Shown here: positions 15,145 to 22,976 of the stretch, piece after piece
How the letters are laid out: each line of letters starts with the position of its first letter
How positions within the stretch are numbered: position 1 is the stretch's first letter
Assembly: GCA_049514575.1 (NCBI GenBank)
Contig: JBEKUX010000034.1
Location: 1-33,068 of the forward strand
Length of the DNA: 33,068 bases
Direction of reading: 5' to 3'
Source of the DNA: BOG-1184 sp049514575
Lineage (GTDB): Bacteria > Fibrobacterota > Chitinivibrionia > Chitinivibrionales > Chitinispirillaceae
Notes under the pieces: generated by a model
Seen by the model: the letters and a program-made list of their open reading frames with translations, nothing else
Databases searched by the model: none
What the model was told of the DNA's origin: nothing
Program-made: the position numbers and the translations under genes

Positions 15145-16413
15145 TTATAAACTGCCTTTTGAGGCCCATAATCCTATTGCAGGATTCGAGATGAAAAATA
15201 TCTCCTCGCCATCGTGGAGGCGATTGTACCCGTCCGACAAAACCTCCGGGTTATACCGCTCGAGCATTTCGTTGACCGGAGCATACTCGAATCCCACGTC
15301 TTCAATCTCCTGACGCCCCAACCCGCCGGCACAAAAAGTTATGGTAAAACGGCCTTCGGATGATCCGTGAATCAAGTGGGCTGCCGCGCTGAGATTGTTC
15401 TTCAATGAACCGTCGGTCGCGACATGCCGCATCACCGCAGGCGTGCCCTTGTAGCCGAATTTCCTGATACAACGGTCGATTTCCGGGTCTTCACCGAACA
15501 TTTTTACCCCGGGCGCTATGACGATCAACTCGCCGCCGTCTGCGATGGCCATGCGGGTTCGGTAAATGCTTTTATTGCCGAGCCACGTGCTTTTATACTC
15601 AAGCGGATTGAGATAAACGACCGCCTTGTTGATTCTTTTTTCAAGAACGTGGATGTTGACCTGACGCGACAATGCCGCAGCACGCAGAAAGCATTCGCGG
15701 TCATTCCCGATGAACAACCCGCGCACCGCCAGCGTCCCGCCGGCTTCGCTTCCTACCACGGTGATAGCGTGGACTATCGGCAGTGATTTGAAAAACGTTT
15801 CGAACGCATGATCCAGCACCTTGCGGACCGGCGAATCCGCTCTTCCCATGATCCGCTCCATCCCGTATGCGGCGCCGAGGAAATGGCTCTTATGGATATT
15901 TTCCGGGCCGCCGAGGCCGACAACGATATTTTTGCTGTAGCCGGCCATGCCGGCAACCTCATGGGGCACCACCTGGCTGACCGAGAGAATGCAATCGTAG
16001 GATTGCCCGAAAAGCAGGCGGTTGCTGTATACCGGCATCGGATAGTTGACGATGCCTTCGGACACGTTGGTAATGAAATCAGCAGGGATTTCGCCCAGAA
16101 GTTGACAGTCGGTGCGCCAGCGGTGCGGAAGGAAAAGCTGCTGCGGCACGTTGCCGAACATGGTCGCAATCTCCTTTGCGGTCATAGGACAGTGCGTCCC
16201 CAGCGCCGGCAGTATACCCACAACCGCATCCGGCCTGTATTCATAGGCATATCTGGTCAATTCACCTGCTTGGGACTGAATGCGCGTAATATCCGGAGGC
16301 ACGATCAACATTTTTTTGATAGCGCCCAGCTTTTCAAGAGCGGAGAGGAACCCTTCCCTCAAATCAACAGATGAAAGGGACATGACGGGTGAACCCCGTT
16401 CGAATAAAAGCAT
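15145..16413 (-). CDS. LarA-family nickel-dependent 2-hydroxyacid racemase/epimerase
   Basis: LarA-family enzymes use a covalently bound nickel-pincer nucleotide to invert the C2 hydroxyl of hydroxyacids. Lactate racemase is the type member, and D-gluconate 2-epimerase activity is, from memory, among its relatives. This 422-residue protein keeps the active-site set: R44 in PPDITR, H74 in GTHCPMT, H151 and K161 in HEVAGMAGYSK, and H177 in IHKSHFLG. The last three have the same spacing as His174, Lys184 and His200 of Lactobacillus LarA. The ATG at 16413 has a strong AAAGGAGGT site. It follows the uronate operon across a terminator and converges with mtaB. By context the substrate is a sugar acid such as mannonate/gluconate rather than lactate. 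The cofactor genes larB, larC and larE are not in the window. Confidence 0.88.
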   Translation of the reverse strand: MLLFERGSPVMSLSSVDLREGFLSALEKLGAIKKMLIVPPDITRIQSQAGELTRYAYEYRPDAVVGILPALGTHCPMTAKEIATMFGNVPQQLFLPHRWRTDCQLLGEIPADFITNVSEGIVNYPMPVYSNRLLFGQSYDCILSVSQVVPHEVAGMAGYSKNIVVGLGGPENIHKSHFLGAAYGMERIMGRADSPVRKVLDHAFETFFKSLPIVHAITVVGSEAGGTLAVRGLFIGNDRECFLRAAALSRQVNIHVLEKRINKAVVYLNPLEYKSTWLGNKSIYRTRMAIADGGELIVIAPGVKMFGEDPEIDRCIRKFGYKGTPAVMRHVATDGSLKNNLSAAAHLIHGSSEGRFTITFCAGGLGRQEIEDVGFEYAPVNEMLERYNPEVLSDGYNRLHDGEEIFFISNPAIGLWASKGSL

Positions 16414-16501
16414 TTTGTGGACCTCCTTTCTTTGACGGTGCCTCAGTGTTTCTCCCGCATTTAAAGATACTACGTGCTCCGTTCACTGCTCCGTGCCCTG
16501 G

Positions 16502-16540
16502 AAAAGAAAAAAGGCGGAGTCTTCCCGCCTTTTTTCTTTT
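16502..16540. terminator. Strong intrinsic terminator, both orientations
   Basis: A perfect 16-bp inverted repeat has arms 16502-16517 and 16525-16540 and a 7-base loop. Each arm combines the GC core GGCGG/CCGCC with an A-rich/T-rich tail (AAAAGAAAAAA / TTTTTTCTTTT), so it reads as a terminator from either side. It lies 24 bases after the kinase stop and should end the uronate operon before the LarA-like gene. That gene would then need its own promoter in 16414-16501 or readthrough. Confidence 0.85.
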
Positions 16541-16563
16541 ATTCGGAAACTACCGACATGCTA

Positions 16564-17646
16564 TTAACGCTGAATTCGCGCTGATCCCCCTTTTGCAAAT
16601 GCCCGAACCTGCTCTACGGTCGCCATGGTGGTGTCTCCCGGAAACGTGGTAAGCAGCGCGCCGTGCGCCCAGCCGAGTTTGAGTGCCGCCTCGGGATTTT
16701 CATCGTTGAGCAGGCCGTAAAAGAAGCCGGAGGCGAAACCGTCGCCGCCGCCGACACGGTCGTAAATAGTCAGTTCGCACGTGGGGGAAACAAACGTTTT
16801 TCCGTCTATCCAGGCCACGGCACCCCAGCTGTGATGGTTGGTTGAGTGCACTTCGCGGAGCGTGGTGGCGACGATTTTAACTTGAGGGTATTTTTTCACG
16901 ACGTCGCCGATCATGGCGAAAAACAGGCTGGGATCGAGCTTTGACTTTTTTTCCACTTCCGGTCCTCGAATACCCAGCCCTTTCTGCAGGTCCTCCTCAT
17001 TGCCTACCAGCACGTCAACATGCTTTACGATGTCAGCGATGACCGACTGGGCGCGTTCGTGGCCGCCCCAGATGTTCCAGAGCTTTTCACGGTAATTAAG
17101 GTCAAAGGAGACCACGGCTCCCGCTGCTTTCGCGGCGATCATGGCCTCGGTAATCAACCGACCGGTCGTTTCCGACAGGGCCGCAAAAATGCCGCCGCTG
17201 TGGAACCAGCGCACGCCGCCGGCAAAGATGGTTTTCCAGTCAAAGTCACCGGGCTTGAGCTGCGCAGCGGCCTCGTTGGAACGGTTGTAAAAGACGACCG
17301 GCGCCCGGACGCCGTAACCGCGATCGCTGTAGACGGTGGCCATGTTGGGACCGTTCACCCCGTTGTGTTTGAACTGTTTGTAAAATGGTCTGACACCCAT
17401 TGCCCTGACCCGCTCGGCAATGAGGTCGCCAATGGGATAATCAACCATGGCAGTGACGATACCGGTCTGCATACGGAAACAGTCTGACAGATTGGCGGCG
17501 CAGTTAAACTCTCCTCCGCTGACATGAATGGCGCACTTCGTTGCCTTGCGGAACGGGACTATTCCGGGATCAAGGCGATTGACAAGGGCGCCGAGCGACA
17601 CGAAGTCGAGCGCGCCCTGATTAAGGATGTTCAGACCATACTTCAT
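16564..17646 (-). CDS. PfkB-family sugar-acid kinase (2-keto-3-deoxygluconate kinase type)
   Basis: This 360-residue ribokinase-fold enzyme phosphorylates a sugar or sugar acid with ATP. The N-terminal GALVNRLDPG and substrate-site VSGGEFNCAANLS are typical. The anion-hole/catalytic motif is DRVGGGDGFASGFFYGLL, a variant of DTxGAGD, with D302 as the catalytic base. The DRxGGGD form is common in bacterial 2-keto-3-deoxygluconate kinases next to uronate genes, so KdgK is the default call. A strong AGGAGGT precedes the ATG. It is the last gene of the five-gene operon. No mannonate dehydratase or KDPG aldolase is present, while 6-phosphogluconate dehydrogenase is, so gluconate is a second possible substrate. 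The sequence alone cannot decide this. Confidence 0.85.
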   Translation of the reverse strand: MKYGLNILNQGALDFVSLGALVNRLDPGIVPFRKATKCAIHVSGGEFNCAANLSDCFRMQTGIVTAMVDYPIGDLIAERVRAMGVRPFYKQFKHNGVNGPNMATVYSDRGYGVRAPVVFYNRSNEAAAQLKPGDFDWKTIFAGGVRWFHSGGIFAALSETTGRLITEAMIAAKAAGAVVSFDLNYREKLWNIWGGHERAQSVIADIVKHVDVLVGNEEDLQKGLGIRGPEVEKKSKLDPSLFFAMIGDVVKKYPQVKIVATTLREVHSTNHHSWGAVAWIDGKTFVSPTCELTIYDRVGGGDGFASGFFYGLLNDENPEAALKLGWAHGALLTTFPGDTTMATVEQVRAFAKGGSARIQR

Positions 17647-17693
17647 TGCAGTAAACCTCCTCTTGTATGTTATCGTGCAGTCATAGGTCGCCT

Positions 17694-18545
17694 CTATACA
17701 CCGGAATAGGCGCTGAATCCGCCGTCCACCGGCAGTACGATGCCGGTCACGAACTTCGACAGGTCAGAAACGAGGTAGAGCAACGAGCCCTGCAGCTCGT
17801 CGGGCGTGCCGAACCGTTTCATGGGTGTTCCAGCGATGATTTTGTCGCCCCTCGCGCTCAGGTTCCCGGTCGCCTGATCATACATGAGAAAACGGTTCTG
17901 GTCGGTAAGGAAAAAACCGGGCGCAATGGCGTTGACCCGTATGTTCTGTTGCGCAAGGTGCACGGCAAGCCAGGCCGTGAAGTTATTGATCGATGCTTTT
18001 GCGGCCGAATAGGCCGGGATCCTCGTCAGGGGCCGGTACGAATTCATGGATGAAATGTTGAGGATGACGCCCCGTTTCCGTTCGATCATGTCGCGCGTAA
18101 ATACCATGGAGGGGATAAGTGTCCCGATGAAATTAAGGTCGAACACCTTGCGGAACGCCTCCATTTCGAGGCCGAAAAACGTCCCTTCGAGATGGTCGAG
18201 GTCCTTGTCTTCAATCGTCTCCACCGCAGTGGTCGCTTTGGGATTATTTCCGCCTGCCGCATTGATAAGGATATCGATAGGTCCCAGCTGCTCATTAACC
18301 GTTTTTTTTGCGTCGGCCAAAGATTGCTTTTCGAGAACATTGCCGCCGAGTCCCATGACCGTACCGCCTGTCGACAAAGCGATTTCTTTGGCTTTTTTCA
18401 CCGCAAGCCCTGCGTTGAGGTCGAGTATGGCGACGTTTACCCCGGCCCGGGCAAGGCATTCAACGAGGGAACAACCAATCACACCGGCCCCGCCGGTAAT
18501 AATGCAGTTTTTTCCCTTCAAGTCATCGAAAAGATTCTGTGGCAT
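17694..18545 (-). CDS. D-mannonate oxidoreductase, SDR type (fructuronate reductase)
   Basis: This cytoplasmic NAD(P)-dependent enzyme is expected to reduce D-fructuronate to D-mannonate, the second step of glucuronate breakdown. The 283-residue chain is a classical short-chain dehydrogenase. The cofactor loop is ITGGAGVIG, followed by the NAG-like INAAGG, catalytic Ser in NISSMNS, and YSAAK as the Y-x3-K pair. The stretches AVHLAQQNIRVNAIAPGFFLTDQNRF and GIVLPVDGGFSAYSGV are specific to the YjmF-type mannonate oxidoreductases of Bacillus and clostridia, rather than the long-chain E. coli UxuB family. It sits between uxaC (29 bases) and the kinase (47 bases) in one operon. A gluconate 5-dehydrogenase-like role is less likely given these motifs. 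Confidence 0.88.
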   Translation of the reverse strand: MPQNLFDDLKGKNCIITGGAGVIGCSLVECLARAGVNVAILDLNAGLAVKKAKEIALSTGGTVMGLGGNVLEKQSLADAKKTVNEQLGPIDILINAAGGNNPKATTAVETIEDKDLDHLEGTFFGLEMEAFRKVFDLNFIGTLIPSMVFTRDMIERKRGVILNISSMNSYRPLTRIPAYSAAKASINNFTAWLAVHLAQQNIRVNAIAPGFFLTDQNRFLMYDQATGNLSARGDKIIAGTPMKRFGTPDELQGSLLYLVSDLSKFVTGIVLPVDGGFSAYSGV

Positions 18546-18574
18546 ACTAATCCTCTCTCATAAATATCCGGTTT

Positions 18575-19972
18575 TTAATACCCGAAATAATTTTTCGCAT
18601 TGGCATAACTGATATCGCTGACCATCGAACCGATCAGTTGTCTATCGTCCGGTATATCGCCGCGCTCCATCTCTTCTCCGAGAACGTTGCAGAGGATTCT
18701 GCGGAAGTATTCGTGCCGCGGAAACGACAGGAACGACCGTGAATCGGTCGTCATGCCGATAAAACGGCCTATAAGGCCAAGACCGGACAGGGCATTGAGG
18801 TGCCGGACCATACCGTCCTTCTGGTCCAAAAACCACCACGGGGGCCCGAGTTGCAGTTTCCCAGGTATTGATCCGTCCTGGAACGCGCCGATGATGCTGA
18901 CCAGCATTTCGTTGTCGCCGGGATTGCCGTTGAACAGGACAGTTTTTGTCAATTGTCCGGCCGAATCGAGCGCTTCCAGAAAACCGCTGAGCGGACGGCC
19001 GAAGGAAAAGTCCCCGATGCAATCAACGCCCGTGTCCGGCCCCAGAAGTTTAAACACACGTATCCTGGCGTTGCGGATGACCCCGAAATGGAGCTGCTGT
19101 GCCCACCCTCTGCGGTGGTTCATCCGGCACAGTTCGAGGAGCAGCGCCGCCTTGAATGCCGAAATCTGCGTGTCGTTCAATCGTTTGCCGGCGCGCACGG
19201 CGGAAAAGATCGCGTCGAGGTCCGCGGCCGACCCATTACTTTCGGCCAGCGTTTCGAAAGCGTGGTCCGAACTCCGGCACCCGCGTTCATGGAAATAAGC
19301 ATGCCTCTTGTCAAGAGCTTCGAGCAGCGCGGAGTATGACGTTATGGCGACACCTGAAACCTTGGCCAGTTCGCCGAGATATCGGTTGTAGGAAACAGGG
19401 TCATCGATTGCCATTGCATTGTCGGGCCTGAAGGTCGGAAGAACCGCGATGCCGAATTTTTCCCGTTTCAGCTGCATATGGTACGATAGGTCGTCCACCG
19501 GGTCGTCGGTGGTGCACACGGTGGTGACGTTCATCCTTTTCAGAAGGTTCCGCGCCGAAAACGACTTGTCTTTGAGCCGTTCGTTGCATGCCCCATAAAT
19601 CGTTGAGGCAGTCTCCGGTGAAAGCAGCGTGTCGATGCCGAAATACCGTTTCAGCTCAAGGTGTGTCCAGTCGTAGAGCGGATTGCGCACCGCGCGCGGC
19701 AGGGTCTGCGCCCATTGTAAAAACTTTTTTTCGTCGCCTGCCGTTCCGGTAATGTCGTTTTCGTCAATGCCGTTCGTACGCATGGCGCGCCATTTGTAAT
19801 GGTCGCCTTTGAGCCATATCTCGGTCATGGAGCCAAACATCGCGTCTTCCGCGATCTGGCGGGGAGAGAGGTGGCAGTGATAATCAAAGATCGGCATCCT
19901 CGATGCATAATCGTGGTAAAGCGTCCGCGCGGTTTTACAATGCAGTAAAAAATCGTCAGATAAATAGTGCAT
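18575..19972 (-). CDS. uxaC: Uronate (glucuronate/galacturonate) isomerase
   Basis: UxaC is a metal-dependent amidohydrolase-superfamily enzyme that isomerises D-glucuronate to D-fructuronate and D-galacturonate to D-tagaturonate. The protein has 465 residues, near the 470 of E. coli. The N-terminal metal motif FDYHCHLSPRQIAED (H-x-H) and the next segments (GDHYKWRAMRTNGI, YDWTHLELKRYFGI, VCTTDDPVDDLSYH) are family signatures, as is the end MVSDISYANAKNYFGY. AAGGAAT lies seven bases before the ATG. It is in the middle of the uronate operon, 24 bases after gnd. It links glucuronate released by the GH67 enzyme to the SDR next door. Confidence 0.96.
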   Translation of the reverse strand: MHYLSDDFLLHCKTARTLYHDYASRMPIFDYHCHLSPRQIAEDAMFGSMTEIWLKGDHYKWRAMRTNGIDENDITGTAGDEKKFLQWAQTLPRAVRNPLYDWTHLELKRYFGIDTLLSPETASTIYGACNERLKDKSFSARNLLKRMNVTTVCTTDDPVDDLSYHMQLKREKFGIAVLPTFRPDNAMAIDDPVSYNRYLGELAKVSGVAITSYSALLEALDKRHAYFHERGCRSSDHAFETLAESNGSAADLDAIFSAVRAGKRLNDTQISAFKAALLLELCRMNHRRGWAQQLHFGVIRNARIRVFKLLGPDTGVDCIGDFSFGRPLSGFLEALDSAGQLTKTVLFNGNPGDNEMLVSIIGAFQDGSIPGKLQLGPPWWFLDQKDGMVRHLNALSGLGLIGRFIGMTTDSRSFLSFPRHEYFRRILCNVLGEEMERGDIPDDRQLIGSMVSDISYANAKNYFGY

Positions 19973-19996
19973 GGATATTCCTTGCTGGAAAACAGG

Positions 19997-21451
19997 CTAT
20001 ACCGTGTACGACCCTGACGCGACATCGCCGCCCCGGCCGGTCCAGTTGGTATGGAAAACCTGGTCGTGCGGCTTATCGATGCGCTTATACGTATGGGCGC
20101 CGAAGTAATCGCGCTGGGCCTGCAGAAGATTGGCCGGCAGCTGTTCGCTGCGGTACCCGTCGAAAAATGCGAGCGCGGAAGAAAACGCCGGGAGCGGAAC
20201 TCCCAGCATGACTGCCTGCGCTACGACCCTTCTCCACGAAGGTTGACAACGGTCGATGACCGATTTGAAATAATCGTCCAACAACAGGTTGGAAAGATCG
20301 GGATTTTTATCAAACGCGGCTTTGATTTTTTCAAGGAATACACTCCTGATGATGCATCCGCTGCGCCACAGATAGGCGATGCTGCCGAAATTAAGCTTCC
20401 AGCCGTATTCTTTTTGAGCCTCGCGCATGCACATGAACCCCTGGGCATACGATACGATTTTTGAGGCAAGCAGCGCCTGGCGGATATCTTCAACAAACGG
20501 TTTTTTATCCCCGGTAAATTTCGTGCCGGGACCGGATATGTTTTTTGCAGCAAGCACTCGTTCCTCTTTAAGGGCCGACAGACAGCGGGCATAGACCGCC
20601 TCGGCAATGAGGGTGACCGGAATGCCCAAATCGAACGAATTAACACTGAACCATTTACCGGTTCCCTTTTGCCCTGCTTTATCCAGTATTTTTTCAACAA
20701 GCGGCGATCCGTCGACATCTTTATAAGCCAATATATTCCCTGTTATTTCGATGAGATAACTGTCGAGTTCGGTTTTGTTCCACTGCGCAAATATCCGATT
20801 CATTTCATCAGGTGTCAACCCTAATCCCTGTTTCATAAGCTGGTATGCTTCACAGATGATCTGCATGTCGCCGTATTCGATGGCATTATGCGCCATCTTG
20901 ACATAGTGCCCGGCACCATTATCGCCCACCCAGTCGCAACAAGGCGTGCCGTCAGGCGTCTTTGCCGCTATGGCCTGGAAGATGTCCTTTACAAGGGGCC
21001 ATGCTTTGGGGCTCCCGCCCGGCATTATCGACGGCCCCCTGCGCGCCCCCTCTTCCCCGCCCGAAACGCCGGTTCCTATATACATGAGGCCCCTCTCTTC
21101 GAGGTACTTCGTGCGCCGGATGGTGTCGGTAAAATGAGAATTACCTCCGTCAATGATACAGTCGCCCGGAGAACAGTGGGGCAGCAGATGTTCGATGATC
21201 TGGTCGATTGCCTTGCCTGCCTGGACCATGATCAATATCTTGCGGGGGGTTTTTAACTTGTCAATCATCTCCTTGATCGTATGCGCGCCGAGGACATTTT
21301 TACCCTGTTTGACGCACTTCTCGATGTTACCGGCAAACTCGTCTTCCCGGTTGTAGGCAACCGCACTGTAGCCGTGATCGTCGATATTGAGAATAAGATT
21401 CTGCCCCATGACCGCAAGACCGACAACGGCAATGTCCCCTTTTTTATCCAT
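19997..21451 (-). CDS. gnd: 6-phosphogluconate dehydrogenase, decarboxylating
   Basis: This cytoplasmic enzyme oxidises 6-phosphogluconate to ribulose-5-phosphate and CO2 with production of NADPH (NADH in some members). The 484-residue protein has the full long-form architecture. The Rossmann motif is GLAVMGQNLILNI. The substrate segments are GVSGGEEGARRGPSIMPGG and GAGHYVKMAHNAIEYGDMQ (catalytic Lys and His-Asn), followed by the helical C-terminal domain with QAQRDYFGAHTYKRID. A strong GAGGAGG ribosome site precedes the ATG. Its place between the transporter and uxaC is notable: classical uronate operons feed the KDPG aldolase route and do not need it. See the finding on a gluconate branch. 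Confidence 0.97.
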   Translation of the reverse strand: MDKKGDIAVVGLAVMGQNLILNIDDHGYSAVAYNREDEFAGNIEKCVKQGKNVLGAHTIKEMIDKLKTPRKILIMVQAGKAIDQIIEHLLPHCSPGDCIIDGGNSHFTDTIRRTKYLEERGLMYIGTGVSGGEEGARRGPSIMPGGSPKAWPLVKDIFQAIAAKTPDGTPCCDWVGDNGAGHYVKMAHNAIEYGDMQIICEAYQLMKQGLGLTPDEMNRIFAQWNKTELDSYLIEITGNILAYKDVDGSPLVEKILDKAGQKGTGKWFSVNSFDLGIPVTLIAEAVYARCLSALKEERVLAAKNISGPGTKFTGDKKPFVEDIRQALLASKIVSYAQGFMCMREAQKEYGWKLNFGSIAYLWRSGCIIRSVFLEKIKAAFDKNPDLSNLLLDDYFKSVIDRCQPSWRRVVAQAVMLGVPLPAFSSALAFFDGYRSEQLPANLLQAQRDYFGAHTYKRIDKPHDQVFHTNWTGRGGDVASGSYTV

Positions 21452-21482
21452 GATGATAATCCTCCTCAGAACGAATCGGATA

Positions 21483-22751
21483 CTATTCGATTTCTGCCGG
21501 TTCGAGTTTCGGCACCATCACCTGTATAATGAGGAGCGCCGCCAGATACATAAAACCAGCAATAATGAAAACAGGCAGATAATTGCCCGGATTTTTATTC
21601 AAAATAAATCCGACGATATTGGCAATGAAAAATCCACTGATGCCGCCCGCGGCCCCGCCGATGCCCACCACGGACGCGACCGCCCTTTTAGGAAACATAT
21701 CTGAACTCAGGGTGAAGATATTGGCGGACCAGCCCTGGTGCGCACCGCAGGCAAGACCAATCAGAAGGACCGCAGTCCAGACGTGCGTGGCTGTAGCTGC
21801 GAAAATCACCGGCACAACGCACACGGCGCACGCGAGCATGGCGATTTTCCGGCTGCCATTTATCGACCATCCGCGCTTGATGAAGAACGCGGACAACCAG
21901 CCGCCGCTGATCGAACCGACGCTGGCCATGGAGTAGATGACCACGAGCGGCAGCCCCAAGGCCTTGATGTCGACACCGTATTTTTTGTTCAGAAACCCGG
22001 GCACCCAGAAGAGCCAGACCCACCAGACCGGGTCGGTCAGGCCCTTGCCTATTGTAAATGCCCAAGTCTGTTTATGCTCAAGTAAAGGCAGCCATGGTGT
22101 CTTTTCGATCTTCTGCTCGGGGTCACTCTGGATGAACGCCAGTTCTTCCTTTGAAAGCCGCGGATGTTCTTCGGGACGCTTATAAATGATAAGCCATAAG
22201 ATAAGCCAGAGGAAACCGATCGCGCCGGTCATAATAAACACCCAGCGCCACGATCCTAACGTCGAAAGAATCCATGCCACGGCAAACGGCGTTACGAAGG
22301 CTCCGATATTGGTGCCGGAATTGAAAATGCCGGTTGCCAGGGCCCGTTGCCGTAGAGGAAACCATTCGGCAACGGTCTTTATCGAGGCGGGAAAATTTGC
22401 CGCTTCGCCCAGCCCAAGAAGCACCCGCCAGACAATAAAGGAAACCACTGCCCCGGATATCGCGTGTCCCATTGCGGCCAGGCTCCAGAAGGTAATGGCA
22501 ATGGCAAACCCTTTGCGGATCCCGATCCGGTCAATGAGCGCTCCGGCAACCAGCATCATTCCCGCATAGGCAAGCTGAAAAAAAGAGACGACGCGGCCGT
22601 ACTCCAGTTCCGACCACCCCGGCCAGTGGATTATCGTTGGCTTGAGAATGCTTATGACCTGACGGTCTATGTAGTTGATGGTTGTTGCGAGAAACAGGAC
22701 ACCGCAGATAATCCAGCGAAAATTTCCGATTTTTTCCTTAGTGCCTACCAT
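21483..22751 (-). CDS. MFS transporter of the anion:cation symporter family, hexuronate (ExuT-like)
   Basis: This inner-membrane protein of 422 residues has about 12 transmembrane helices in two six-helix halves. Near the N-terminus TTINYIDRQVISIL and later GEAANFPASIKTVAEWFP are typical of the ACS family, which includes ExuT/UxuT and glucarate carriers. Residues KGLTDPVWWVWLFWVPGFL are shared with hexuronate members. The frame opens at a TTG, but ATG 22751 has AAAGGGA eight bases upstream and gives the normal start. It is the first gene of the operon running to the kinase at 16564. Substrate by family and context: glucuronate, perhaps also its 4-O-methyl ether. The 225 bases upstream (22752-22976) separate it from divergent epmA and should hold both promoters. 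Confidence 0.88.
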   Translation of the reverse strand: MVGTKEKIGNFRWIICGVLFLATTINYIDRQVISILKPTIIHWPGWSELEYGRVVSFFQLAYAGMMLVAGALIDRIGIRKGFAIAITFWSLAAMGHAISGAVVSFIVWRVLLGLGEAANFPASIKTVAEWFPLRQRALATGIFNSGTNIGAFVTPFAVAWILSTLGSWRWVFIMTGAIGFLWLILWLIIYKRPEEHPRLSKEELAFIQSDPEQKIEKTPWLPLLEHKQTWAFTIGKGLTDPVWWVWLFWVPGFLNKKYGVDIKALGLPLVVIYSMASVGSISGGWLSAFFIKRGWSINGSRKIAMLACAVCVVPVIFAATATHVWTAVLLIGLACGAHQGWSANIFTLSSDMFPKRAVASVVGIGGAAGGISGFFIANIVGFILNKNPGNYLPVFIIAGFMYLAALLIIQVMVPKLEPAEIE

Positions 22752-22976
22752 GAACCGGATCCCTTTACAATTCAATCCTCACGGGTTTTACAGGAGAGAT
22801 ATAGCAATGAACTATTTTCCGAAATATGAAAATAAATACCAATCTAAGGCTCGTGCTATGGAATAATTATATCCGTCCTTCTTAATAAAGAGATTCCGGC
22901 AGACCTATCCGTACTCCCCAATTTGCCGTAACTATTCGTGACCTTACGTATATTTTGAAAGGTAAAGGCGCTATCT

